Assembly: GCA_963744915.1 (NCBI GenBank)
Contig: CAVUUY010000020.1
Span: 62,001 to 126,000, forward strand
Length of the DNA stretch: 64,000 nt
From: DATAFF01 sp963744915
GTDB lineage: Bacteria > Pseudomonadota > Alphaproteobacteria > Rhizobiales > Aestuariivirgaceae
Reading direction: 5' to 3'
A program made the translations under genes and the position numbers. Below are positions 8,016 through 16,294 of this stretch, in pieces (within the stretch, counting starts at the first letter, position 1; every line of letters starts with the position of its first letter). The notes under the pieces are model-generated. The model saw only the letters and a program-made list of their open reading frames with translations. It made no database searches and was not told the DNA's origin.

Positions 8016-8711
8016 ATGCGCCGCGCCGACCGACTTTTCGAAATCATCCAGCTGCTGCGGCGCAAGGAATTGCTGCGGGCGCGCGAGCTCGGCGGGGCGC
8101 TTGAAGTGTCGGAGCGCACGATCTATCGCGACATCCAGGATCTCATTGCGAGCGGGGTGCCGATCGCCGGCGAGGCAGGCGTCGGCTATGTGCTGAAGGC
8201 CGGCTTCGACCTGCCGCCGCTGATGTTCAAGGAGCAGGAGATCGAGGCCTTGGTGCTGGGCGCCCGGATTGTCGAATCCTGGGCAGATTCAGAGCTTTCG
8301 ACGGCGGCTTCCGACGTGCTTGCGAAGATCCAGGCGGTGATTCCGGACCGGCTGCGGGATTATATGGTGAACACCGCCCTGATGGCGCCGCCGCATCACT
8401 ACATGGAGGTGATCTCGTTCGACATCGCCGCGCTGCGGCAGGCGCTGCGCAAGCAGCGCAAGGTGCATTTCAAGTACCAAAATGCGACCGGAAATGCCTC
8501 GGAAAGAACCGTTTGGCCGCTGTCCCTGGCGTATTTCGGACCGGTTTGGCTGCTCGCCGGCTGGTGCGAGCTCAGGATCGACTTCCGGACCTTCCGCCTC
8601 GACCGGATCGACGGGTTCCGGGTCGAGGCCGAGCGCTTCCGGGCGGAGCCCGGCCGCACCCTGAACGATTTCCTCAAGCGCGAGCATAGCTGGCTCGGTC
8701 CCAACGCCTGA
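8016..8711 (+). CDS. YafY-family transcriptional regulator (HTH + WYL)
   Basis: A 231-aa cytoplasmic DNA-binding protein. Residues 1-55 form a winged HTH of the HTH_11/DeoR type (LGGALEVSERTIYRDIQDL is the recognition region). Residues about 135-220 form a WYL domain, seen in the HFKYQNATG strand and the WLLAGWCELRIDFRTFRLDR segment with the conserved RxFRLDRI. WYL domains sense nucleic-acid or small-molecule ligands, and family members are often autoregulated repressors or activators of a neighbouring gene. Its own upstream region holds two near-identical palindromes. The neighbours (DUF1127 gene, giant kinase) do not reveal the ligand. Confidence 0.88.
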   Translation: MRRADRLFEIIQLLRRKELLRARELGGALEVSERTIYRDIQDLIASGVPIAGEAGVGYVLKAGFDLPPLMFKEQEIEALVLGARIVESWADSELSTAASDVLAKIQAVIPDRLRDYMVNTALMAPPHHYMEVISFDIAALRQALRKQRKVHFKYQNATGNASERTVWPLSLAYFGPVWLLAGWCELRIDFRTFRLDRIDGFRVEAERFRAEPGRTLNDFLKREHSWLGPNA

Positions 8712-8772
8712 GGGAACCCCGACCCACCCTCATCGCTTACATAGAGTTTCCCAGTTTGAGGGAGGGGACAAA

Positions 8773-11700
8773 GTGAACCTTCAAACCCGCGACCAGGCAC
8801 GCGACGTTGCGCATGTTTCGAGCGACGATCTGCAACCTTTGCTTGCAGCATTGCAGGCACTCAAGCGTGGCGAAGCGGTCCGCCTGCCAGATGCCGATCC
8901 GGGCATCACCGGCAAAATCGCCAGCGCCTTCAACGATGTGGTCGCCCTCAACACGCGCTGGGCGGAAGAGGTTTCACGGCTGTCGCGGGTGGTCGGCAAG
9001 GAAGGCAAGCTCAAGCAGCGCGCCATGCTGGGCGACGGCCAGGGGTTCTGGCGCGTGTCGGTCGAGTCGATCAATTCGCTGATCGACGACCTGGTCCACC
9101 CGACGAGCGAGGTGGCGCGGGTGATCGGCGCCGTGGCGCAAGGCGACCTCACCAAGAGCATGGCGCTCGAGGTCGAGGGCCGCGAGCTCGAAGGCGAATT
9201 CCTGCGCACCGCCAAGACCATCAACCGCATGGTCGACCAGCTCTCGACCTTCGCGGCCGAGGTGACGCGGGTGGCGCGCGAGGTCGGCACCGAGGGCAAG
9301 CTCGGCGGCCAGGCCAAGGTGAAGGGGGTGGCCGGCACCTGGAAGGATCTCACCGACTCGGTGAACTCGATGGCCGGCAACCTCACCGACCAGGTGCGCA
9401 ACATTGCCGATGTGACGACGGCGGTGGCGCAGGGCGACCTGTCACGCAAGATTACCGTTGACGTCAAGGGTGAGTTTCTCACCCTCAAGAACACCATCAA
9501 CACCATGGTGGACCAGCTGCGCTCCTTCGCGGCCGAGGTGACGCGGGTGGCCCGCGAGGTCGGCACCGAGGGAAGCCTCGGCGGCCAGGCGCGGGTCGAG
9601 GGCGTGTCCGGCACCTGGAAGGATCTCACCGATTCGGTGAACTTCATGGCCGGCAATCTGACGAGCCAGGTGCGCAACATCGCCGACGTCACCAAGGCGG
9701 TGGCGGCGGGCGACCTCTCCAAGAAGATCACCGTCGACGTGAAGGGCGAGATCCTCGAGCTCAAGAACACCATCAACACCATGGTGGACCAGCTCAGGTC
9801 CTTCGCCTCGGAGGTGACGCGCGTCGCCCGCGAGGTCGGCACCGAAGGGCGGCTCGGCGGCCAGGCCGATGTGCAGGGCGTGTCCGGCACCTGGAAGGAC
9901 CTCACCGAAAGCGTGAACTCGATGGCCGGCAATCTGACCGCCCAGGTGCGCAACATCGCCGAGGTCACGACGGCGGTGGCGGCCGGCAATCTGTCGAAGA
10001 AGATCACCGTCGACGTGAAGGGCGAGATCTCGGAGCTGAAGAACACCATCAACACCATGGTGGACCAGCTGCGCTCCTTCGCGGCCGAGGTGACGCGCGT
10101 CGCCCGCGAGGTCGGCAGCGAAGGCAAGCTCGGCGGCCAGGCGGACGTGCAAGGCGTCGCCGGCACCTGGAAGGATCTCACCGACTCGGTCAATTCGATG
10201 GCGAGCAACCTGACGAGCCAGGTGCGCAACATCGCCGACGTCACCAAGGCGGTGGCCGCCGGCGACCTGTCGAAAAAGATCACCGTCGACGTCAAGGGGG
10301 AAATCCTCGAGCTGAAGAACACCGTCAACACCATGGTCGACCAGCTGTCGTCCTTCGCCGACGAGGTGACCCGCATGGCGCGCGAGGTCGGCACCGACGG
10401 CAAGCTCGGCGGCCAGGCCGACGTGAAGGGCGTCGCCGGCACCTGGCGCGACCTCACCGAAAGCGTGAACTCGATGGCCGGCAATCTGACGGCCCAGGTG
10501 CGCAACATCGCCGAGGTGACGACGGCGGTGGCGAGCGGCGATTTGTCGAAGAAGATCGAGGTCGACGTCAAGGGCGAGATCCTCGAGCTCAAGAACACCA
10601 TCAACACCATGGTGGACCAGCTGCGCTCCTTCGCGGCGGAAGTGACGCGCGTCGCCCGCGAGGTCGGAACGGAAGGAAAGCTCGGCGGCCAGGCGGACGT
10701 GCAAGGCGTGTCCGGCACCTGGAAGGATCTCACCGATTCGGTGAATTCGATGGCGAGCAACCTCACCGCCCAGGTGCGCAACATCGCCGATGTGACGACG
10801 GCGGTGGCGGCCGGCGATCTGTCGAAGAAGATCACCGTCGACGTGAAGGGCGAGATCCTCGAGCTCAAGAACACCATCAACACCATGGTGGGAACGTTGT
10901 CGTCCTTCGCAGCCGAGGTGACCCGCGTCGCGCGCGAGGTCGGCACCGAAGGCAAGCTCGGCGGCCAGGCGGACGTCCAGGGTGTGTCCGGCACCTGGAA
11001 GGACCTCACCGAAAGCGTCAACTCGATGGCCGGCAATCTGACGAGCCAGGTGCGCAACATCGCCGACGTGACCAAGGCGGTGGCGGCGGGCGACCTGTCG
11101 AAGAAGATCGTGGTCGACGTGAAGGGCGAGATCCTCGAGCTCAAGAACACCATCAACACCATGGTCGATCAGCTCAGATCGTTCGCCTCGGAGGTGACGC
11201 GCGTCGCCCGCGAGGTCGGCACCGAAGGCAAGCTCGGCGGCCAGGCCGATGTGCAGGGCGTGTCGGGCACCTGGAAGGACCTTACCGAGAGCGTCAACTC
11301 GATGGCCGGCAACCTCACCGCCCAGGTGCGCAACATCGCCGAGGTGACGACGGCGGTGGCGGCCGGCGATCTGTCGAAGAAGATCACGGTCGACGTGAAG
11401 GGCGAGATCCTCGAGCTCAAGAACACCATCAACACCATGGTGGACCAGCTGCGCTCCTTCGCGGCGGAAGTGACGCGGGTGGCCCGCGAGGTCGGCACCG
11501 AAGGCAAGCTCGGCGGCCAGGCGGACGTCCAGGGCGTCGCCGGCACCTGGAAGGATCTCACCGATTCGGTGAACTCGATGGCGAGCAACCTGACGGTCCA
11601 GCTGCGCGACGTCTCCAAGGTGGCGACAGCCATCGCCGGTGGCGACCTTACGCAGAAGATCACCGTCGATGTGCGCGGCGAGATCCGCCAGATCAAGGAT

Positions 11701-14700
11701 GTGATCAATACCATGGTGGACCAGCTGTCCTCCTTTGCGGCGGAAGTGACGCGCGTTGCCCGCGAGGTCGGCACCGAGGGCAAGCTCGGCGGCCAGGCGC
11801 AGGTGAAGGGCGTATCGGGCACCTGGAAGGACCTCACCGACAATGTGAACTTCATGGCCGGCAATCTGACGAGCCAGGTGCGCGGCATCGCCAAGGTGGT
11901 GACGGCGGTCGCCAACGGCGATCTGGCGCAGAAACTGACGGTCGATGCCAAGGGCGAGATCGCAGCACTCGCCGAGACTATCAACAGCATGACCGATACG
12001 CTCGCGACCTTCGCCGACCAGGTGACGACGGTGGCGCGCGAGGTGGGCGTCGAAGGCAAGCTTGGCGGCCAGGCGAAAGTGCCCGGTGCGGCGGGAACCT
12101 GGAAGGGCCTGACCGAGAACGTCAATCAGCTGGCGGAGAATCTGACGACGCAGGTGCGCGCCATCGCCGAGGTGGCGACGGCGGTGACCAAGGGCGACCT
12201 CACGCGCTCGATCACGGTGCAGGCGCAGGGCGAGGTGGCGGCGCTCAAGGATACGATCAATGAAATGATCAGCAATCTGCGCGACACGACGCAGAAGAAC
12301 ACCGAGCAGGACTGGCTCAAGACCAATCTGGCCAAGTTCAGCCGCATGCTGCAGGGCCAGAAGGATCTCGTGGCAGTGAGCCAGATGATCCTGTCGGAAC
12401 TGGCGCCGGTCGTCGGAGCGCATATGGCCGAGTTCTATGTGCTCGATCATTCCGCCGAGCAGCCGCGGCTCAAGCTCCTGGCAAGCTATGCCTCGAGCGG
12501 CCAGTCGGCGCATGGCAAGGTGCTCGATCTCGGCATGGGTCTCGTCGGACAATGCGCTCACGACAAGCAGAAGATCCTGCTGGCCGACCTGTCGCACAAC
12601 ACGCTGCGCATCTCCTCCGGGCTGATCGAAGCGATGCCGCGGGCGGTGCTGGTGCTGCCGGTCATTTTCGAAGGCCAGGTCAAGGGCGTGATCGAGCTCG
12701 GCAGCCTGAAGCGCTTCAACCCGACGCACCAGGCGTTTCTCGATCTCCTCACCGAGAGCATCGGCATCGTCATCAACACGATCGAAGCCAATATGCGCAC
12801 CGAGGAACTGCTGAAGCAGTCGCAGTCGCTCGCCAACGAGCTGCAGAGCCGCCAGCGCGAGCTCCAGACCACCAATCGCGAGCTTCAGGAAAAGGCGCAG
12901 CTGCTGGCGCATCAGAACCAGGAGGTCGAACGCAAGAATCAGGAAGTCGAGCAGGCGCGGCAGGCGCTCGAGGAAAAGGCCAAGCAGCTGGCGCTGACCT
13001 CGAAATACAAGTCCGAGTTCCTCGCCAATATGAGCCACGAGCTCAGGACGCCGCTGAACAGCCTGCTGATCCTGTCGGATCAGCTGTGCAAGAATTGCGA
13101 AGGCAATCTGCATGCGCGGCAGATCGAGTTCGCCCGCACCATCCATGCTTCGGGCAATGACCTGCTGACGCTGATCAACGACATTCTCGATCTCGCCAAG
13201 ATCGAATCGGGCACGGTGGTGGTCGATCTCACCGAGCTTCTGCTCAAGGATCTGCATGTCTATGTGGAACGAACGTTCCGCTATGTCGCCGAGGCGAAGA
13301 ATGTCGAGTTCTCGATCACGATCGACGGCGATGTCGGACCGGCGCTCGTCACCGACAGCAAGCGCTTGCAGCAGATTCTCAAGAACCTGCTGTCAAACGC
13401 CTTCAAATTCACGCATGACGGCGAGGTATCGTTGACCATCACGCCGGCCGAAAGCGGCTGGAGCGAGGACCATGAGGAATTGAACAAGGCGCAGAAGGTC
13501 GTCGCCTTCGTGGTGTCCGATTCCGGGATCGGCATCTCGCCGGACAAGCAGCAGATCATCTTCGAAGCCTTTCAGCAGGCGGACGGATCGACCAGCCGCA
13601 AATATGGCGGCACCGGCCTTGGCCTGGCGATCAGCCGCGAGCTGTCGCGGCTGCTCGGCGGCGAGATCAGGCTGCAGAGCCGGCCGGGCGAAGGCTCGAC
13701 CTTCACGCTCTATCTGCCGACGGTGCCGAGCGCGGCGCGGCAGATGCGCGCCCGAGCCGCTGCCACCGATGCCGTGCCGCTCAGCGAGGCACGGGCGCGG
13801 GTGCCGGTGCTCGCCAATCAGCCCATCATCGTGCCGGGCGCCATCCGGACCGATGCCCAGGATGACCGCGGCACCATCGTGGTCGACGACCGTGTGCTGC
13901 TGATCGTCGAAAACGATCCAGGATTTGCCAATGTGCTGCTCGAGATCGCGCGCGACCGCGGCTTCAAGGGCCTCATCGCAGCGGCGGGCTCGGAGGCGCA
14001 GTCGCTGATCCGACGCTTCAACCCGGCAGCGATCACGCTCGACATTCACCTCCCCGACATGGAAGGCTGGCAGATCCTGCGGCAGGTCAAGGCCGACATC
14101 GCCTACCGCCATGTGCCGGTGTGCGTCATCTCGACCGACGAGTCGCGCGAAGACGCACTGGAATTGGGGGCCTACAGCTTCGTTGCCAAGCCGATCCGGT
14201 CGCGCGACCAGGTCGAGCAGGCGCTGGACGCGCTCATCACCTTTGCAACGGCGCCGAAGAAGGAGCTGCTGATCGCTTCGACATCGCCCAAATTGCGCGA
14301 AGCGTGGCGGGAGGCGCTCAATGGCGAGGACGTCGTCGTCGCCGTGGCGAGCACGCCGGCGAGCGTGCTCAAGCGGCTGCAGGAATCGGACTATGCCTGC
14401 ATCGTCCTCGATGGTTCGATGCGGCTCGAGCCCGGCGAGATCGCGCGGGCGCTGTCGAACCGTCAGCGGACGGAGCATCTGCCCGTGGTCGTCCATGAAG
14501 GACGCGGCGCGACGGTTGCCGATCACTGGAAGAGCTTCGCCGACCGGCTGACGCTGTGGCCAGTCAGGACGGAGACGGAGTTGCAGGACCAGACGGCGCT
14601 GGTGCTGCACCGATCGGTCTTCCGGCTCCCCGAGGCGCAGCGGCAGACGGTGCTGCATCGCCACAAGGTCGACGCGCCGCTCGAAGGCAAGAAGGTGCTG

Positions 14701-15054
14701 ATCGTCGATGACGACATGCGCAACATCTTTGCGCTGGCTGCCGTGCTCGAGGAACATGGCATGGAGATCACTTCGGCCGACAATGGCCGGGAGGCCCTCG
14801 ACATTCTCACCAGGCGGAGCGATCTCGATGTCGTGCTGATGGACATCATGATGCCCGAAATGGACGGCATCGCCACCATGAAGGCGGCGCGCAAACTGTC
14901 CGCAGGGCAGAAGCTGCCGATTATCGCGGTGACGGCGAAGGCCATGAAGGGGGATCGGGAACGATGCATAGCGGCAGGCGCATCGGATTATCTGTCGAAG
15001 CCGATCGACACGGCGCATCTCTTGCATGTGCTCAGATCATGGCTGCATATGTGA
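8773..15054 (+). CDS. Giant soluble poly-HAMP hybrid histidine kinase (GAF-HisKA-HATPase-REC x3)
   Basis: A 2093-aa protein without any membrane segment, starting at GTG with GGAGGG seven bases upstream. Domain order: a divergent HAMP-like entry (residues 60-158), eleven 92-residue HAMP-type units (159-1170), a GAF domain (about 1195-1345), a long coiled coil (1345-1415), HisKA with phospho-acceptor His1422 in MSHELRTPLN, and a HATPase with N box near 1537 and GGTGLGLAI near 1613. Three receivers follow: one with Asp1757 in LDIHLPD, a middle one that keeps Asp1880 but lacks the acidic pair, and a canonical one with Asp2024 in LMDIMMPEMDG. The architecture is that of group III (Nik1-like) kinases, known in fungi as osmotic and fungicide sensors, with cytoplasmic bacterial relatives. 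A receiver-HWE kinase follows 91 bases downstream and is its likely partner. The signal is unknown; HAMP arrays are thought to relay conformational change. Confidence 0.93.
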   Translation: MNLQTRDQARDVAHVSSDDLQPLLAALQALKRGEAVRLPDADPGITGKIASAFNDVVALNTRWAEEVSRLSRVVGKEGKLKQRAMLGDGQGFWRVSVESINSLIDDLVHPTSEVARVIGAVAQGDLTKSMALEVEGRELEGEFLRTAKTINRMVDQLSTFAAEVTRVAREVGTEGKLGGQAKVKGVAGTWKDLTDSVNSMAGNLTDQVRNIADVTTAVAQGDLSRKITVDVKGEFLTLKNTINTMVDQLRSFAAEVTRVAREVGTEGSLGGQARVEGVSGTWKDLTDSVNFMAGNLTSQVRNIADVTKAVAAGDLSKKITVDVKGEILELKNTINTMVDQLRSFASEVTRVAREVGTEGRLGGQADVQGVSGTWKDLTESVNSMAGNLTAQVRNIAEVTTAVAAGNLSKKITVDVKGEISELKNTINTMVDQLRSFAAEVTRVAREVGSEGKLGGQADVQGVAGTWKDLTDSVNSMASNLTSQVRNIADVTKAVAAGDLSKKITVDVKGEILELKNTVNTMVDQLSSFADEVTRMAREVGTDGKLGGQADVKGVAGTWRDLTESVNSMAGNLTAQVRNIAEVTTAVASGDLSKKIEVDVKGEILELKNTINTMVDQLRSFAAEVTRVAREVGTEGKLGGQADVQGVSGTWKDLTDSVNSMASNLTAQVRNIADVTTAVAAGDLSKKITVDVKGEILELKNTINTMVGTLSSFAAEVTRVAREVGTEGKLGGQADVQGVSGTWKDLTESVNSMAGNLTSQVRNIADVTKAVAAGDLSKKIVVDVKGEILELKNTINTMVDQLRSFASEVTRVAREVGTEGKLGGQADVQGVSGTWKDLTESVNSMAGNLTAQVRNIAEVTTAVAAGDLSKKITVDVKGEILELKNTINTMVDQLRSFAAEVTRVAREVGTEGKLGGQADVQGVAGTWKDLTDSVNSMASNLTVQLRDVSKVATAIAGGDLTQKITVDVRGEIRQIKDVINTMVDQLSSFAAEVTRVAREVGTEGKLGGQAQVKGVSGTWKDLTDNVNFMAGNLTSQVRGIAKVVTAVANGDLAQKLTVDAKGEIAALAETINSMTDTLATFADQVTTVAREVGVEGKLGGQAKVPGAAGTWKGLTENVNQLAENLTTQVRAIAEVATAVTKGDLTRSITVQAQGEVAALKDTINEMISNLRDTTQKNTEQDWLKTNLAKFSRMLQGQKDLVAVSQMILSELAPVVGAHMAEFYVLDHSAEQPRLKLLASYASSGQSAHGKVLDLGMGLVGQCAHDKQKILLADLSHNTLRISSGLIEAMPRAVLVLPVIFEGQVKGVIELGSLKRFNPTHQAFLDLLTESIGIVINTIEANMRTEELLKQSQSLANELQSRQRELQTTNRELQEKAQLLAHQNQEVERKNQEVEQARQALEEKAKQLALTSKYKSEFLANMSHELRTPLNSLLILSDQLCKNCEGNLHARQIEFARTIHASGNDLLTLINDILDLAKIESGTVVVDLTELLLKDLHVYVERTFRYVAEAKNVEFSITIDGDVGPALVTDSKRLQQILKNLLSNAFKFTHDGEVSLTITPAESGWSEDHEELNKAQKVVAFVVSDSGIGISPDKQQIIFEAFQQADGSTSRKYGGTGLGLAISRELSRLLGGEIRLQSRPGEGSTFTLYLPTVPSAARQMRARAAATDAVPLSEARARVPVLANQPIIVPGAIRTDAQDDRGTIVVDDRVLLIVENDPGFANVLLEIARDRGFKGLIAAAGSEAQSLIRRFNPAAITLDIHLPDMEGWQILRQVKADIAYRHVPVCVISTDESREDALELGAYSFVAKPIRSRDQVEQALDALITFATAPKKELLIASTSPKLREAWREALNGEDVVVAVASTPASVLKRLQESDYACIVLDGSMRLEPGEIARALSNRQRTEHLPVVVHEGRGATVADHWKSFADRLTLWPVRTETELQDQTALVLHRSVFRLPEAQRQTVLHRHKVDAPLEGKKVLIVDDDMRNIFALAAVLEEHGMEITSADNGREALDILTRRSDLDVVLMDIMMPEMDGIATMKAARKLSAGQKLPIIAVTAKAMKGDRERCIAAGASDYLSKPIDTAHLLHVLRSWLHM
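9247..12282 (+). repeat. Eleven tandem 276-bp units encoding the poly-HAMP array
   Basis: In-frame repeats of exactly 276 bp (92 codons) start at 9247, 9523, 9799, 10075, 10351, 10627, 10903, 11179, 11455, 11731 and 12007. Each encodes F-A-x-E-V-T-R-V-A-R-E-V-G-T-E-G then GTWKDLT, NLT-Q-V-R-I and a closing KNTINTMV. Units 2-8 are nearly identical at DNA and protein level; units 1, 10 and 11 are more diverged. Units 3 and 8 differ at three residues, and units 2-3-4 resemble units 7-8-9 (first half), so blocks 1380 bp apart were duplicated. Such near-identical DNA can recombine or collapse in short-read assembly, so copy number may vary. Confidence 0.95.
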
Positions 15055-15082
15055 TGGGGAGGCGAGTGATGCGACACCGTCG

Positions 15083-15118
15083 GGCCTCGCCCTCTCCATG
15101 GGGAGGAGTGCCGAGGCC
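15083..15118 (+). other. Inverted repeat between the giant kinase and the receiver-HWE kinase
   Basis: GGCCTCG at 15083-15089 pairs with CGAGGCC at 15112-15118, with a further CCTC/GAGG pairing inside. There is no T run, so it is more likely an intercistronic hairpin than an intrinsic terminator. Confidence 0.35.
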
Positions 15119-15145
15119 TTCGAAAGACCGGCCGGACGAGGTTTC

Positions 15146-16294
15146 ATGACCGACCAGCCTTCGGCCAGCATCCTCGTCGTCGACGATCTCGAGGAGAAGC
15201 ATCTCGGCTACCGCACCATCCTCGAGGAGCTTGGCGAGCCGGTGGTGTGCGTGTCGTCGGGGCGCGAGGCGCTGCGTCATCTTCTGGTCAAGGAATTCGC
15301 CGTGATCCTGATGGACGTCAACATGCCGGGCATGGACGGGTTCGAGACCGCCGCCCTGATCCGGCAGCGGCGCAAGGACCAGCACACGCCGATCATCTTC
15401 ATCACCGCCTGGGCCGACGAGGTGCAACAGGCGCAGGGCTATTCGCGCGGCGCGGTCGACTACATCCTGTCGCCGGTGGTGCCGGAGATCCTCTGTGCCA
15501 AGGTCAAGGTGTTCGTCGATCTCTATCGCATGCGGGCGGAGCTGGCGCGTTCGAACACCCTGCTCGAACAGCGGGTGGCCGAGCGGACGGCCGATCTGTC
15601 GTCGACCAACGAACGGCTGCAGCGCGAGATCATCGAGCGGCAGCGCGCCGAGCAGCGGCTCAATCTTCTGGTCGGCGAGCTGTCGCATCGGGTCAAGAAT
15701 CTGATCACCGTAATTCAGGCGATCGTTCGCCGCACCGTGGTGGCGGGCCGGACCCCCGACGACTCGCGCGAAGTGCTGGTCAATCGGCTGGCGGCACTCG
15801 GTACGGCGCATGATCTGCTGGTCGAGGCCAATTGGCAGGGCGCGCCGATCGACCGGGTGATCGGCTCGGAGGTGATCGGATTCTCCGAACGGGTGAATGT
15901 GGAGGGGCCACCGGTTCTGCTGAGCGCGCTCGGCTCGCAGAACATCGCGCTGCTGGTGCATGAGCTGGCGACCAATGCCTCGAAATATGGCGCGCTGTCG
16001 CGGCCGTCGGGATCGATCGAGATCCAGTGGTCGATCGAGAACGAATCCTCACGCAGCCTGAAGTTCCTGTGGCGCGAGTCGGGTGGTCCGCCATGCAGCC
16101 CGCCCGCTCATAGGGGGTTCGGCCTGTCCCTGCTCGACATGATCGGAACCAATCTCTCATCATCGCCGCGATTGTCGTTCAAAAGCGGTGGGTTCGAATT
16201 CGAAGCTTCGATTCCGCTCGAGCAGATCGGCGCGCCGGAACGCGACACCGGGCCGGCCTCGGCGCTGGTCTCCCCCGCCGGAGGGCTCGCATGA
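15146..16294 (+). CDS. Response regulator receiver fused to HWE/HisKA_2 histidine kinase
   Basis: A 382-aa soluble protein. Residues 7-125 are a receiver with phospho-acceptor Asp57 in LMDVNMPGMDG; Thr/Ala of ITAWAD follow, but the usual conserved lysine is replaced (YILSPVVPE, Ser109). A coiled coil (130-175) leads to the HisKA_2/HWE kinase with His181 in ELSHRVKNL, the N box HELATNASKYGALS and a C-terminal RGFGLSLLD segment. Such proteins take phosphate from, or are gated by, an upstream hybrid kinase. The start at 15146 (MTDQPSAS) begins directly before the receiver; a longer frame upstream has no domain similarity. It lies 91 bases after the giant kinase on the same strand, and its stop overlaps the following oxidoreductase by ATGA, suggesting one transcript. 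Confidence 0.9.
   Translation: MTDQPSASILVVDDLEEKHLGYRTILEELGEPVVCVSSGREALRHLLVKEFAVILMDVNMPGMDGFETAALIRQRRKDQHTPIIFITAWADEVQQAQGYSRGAVDYILSPVVPEILCAKVKVFVDLYRMRAELARSNTLLEQRVAERTADLSSTNERLQREIIERQRAEQRLNLLVGELSHRVKNLITVIQAIVRRTVVAGRTPDDSREVLVNRLAALGTAHDLLVEANWQGAPIDRVIGSEVIGFSERVNVEGPPVLLSALGSQNIALLVHELATNASKYGALSRPSGSIEIQWSIENESSRSLKFLWRESGGPPCSPPAHRGFGLSLLDMIGTNLSSSPRLSFKSGGFEFEASIPLEQIGAPERDTGPASALVSPAGGLA

Noticed and set aside
9247..12282. Possible CRISPR-like or satellite repeat array
   Set aside because: The 276-bp units are contiguous, in frame and encode HAMP sequence; there are no unique spacers or cas genes.
8781..13257. Very long open frames antisense to the giant kinase (793 and 1271 codons)
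   Set aside because: They mirror the tandem repeats and high GC of the sense gene, have repetitive Ser/Arg or His/Leu/Asp-rich translations and no recognisable domain.
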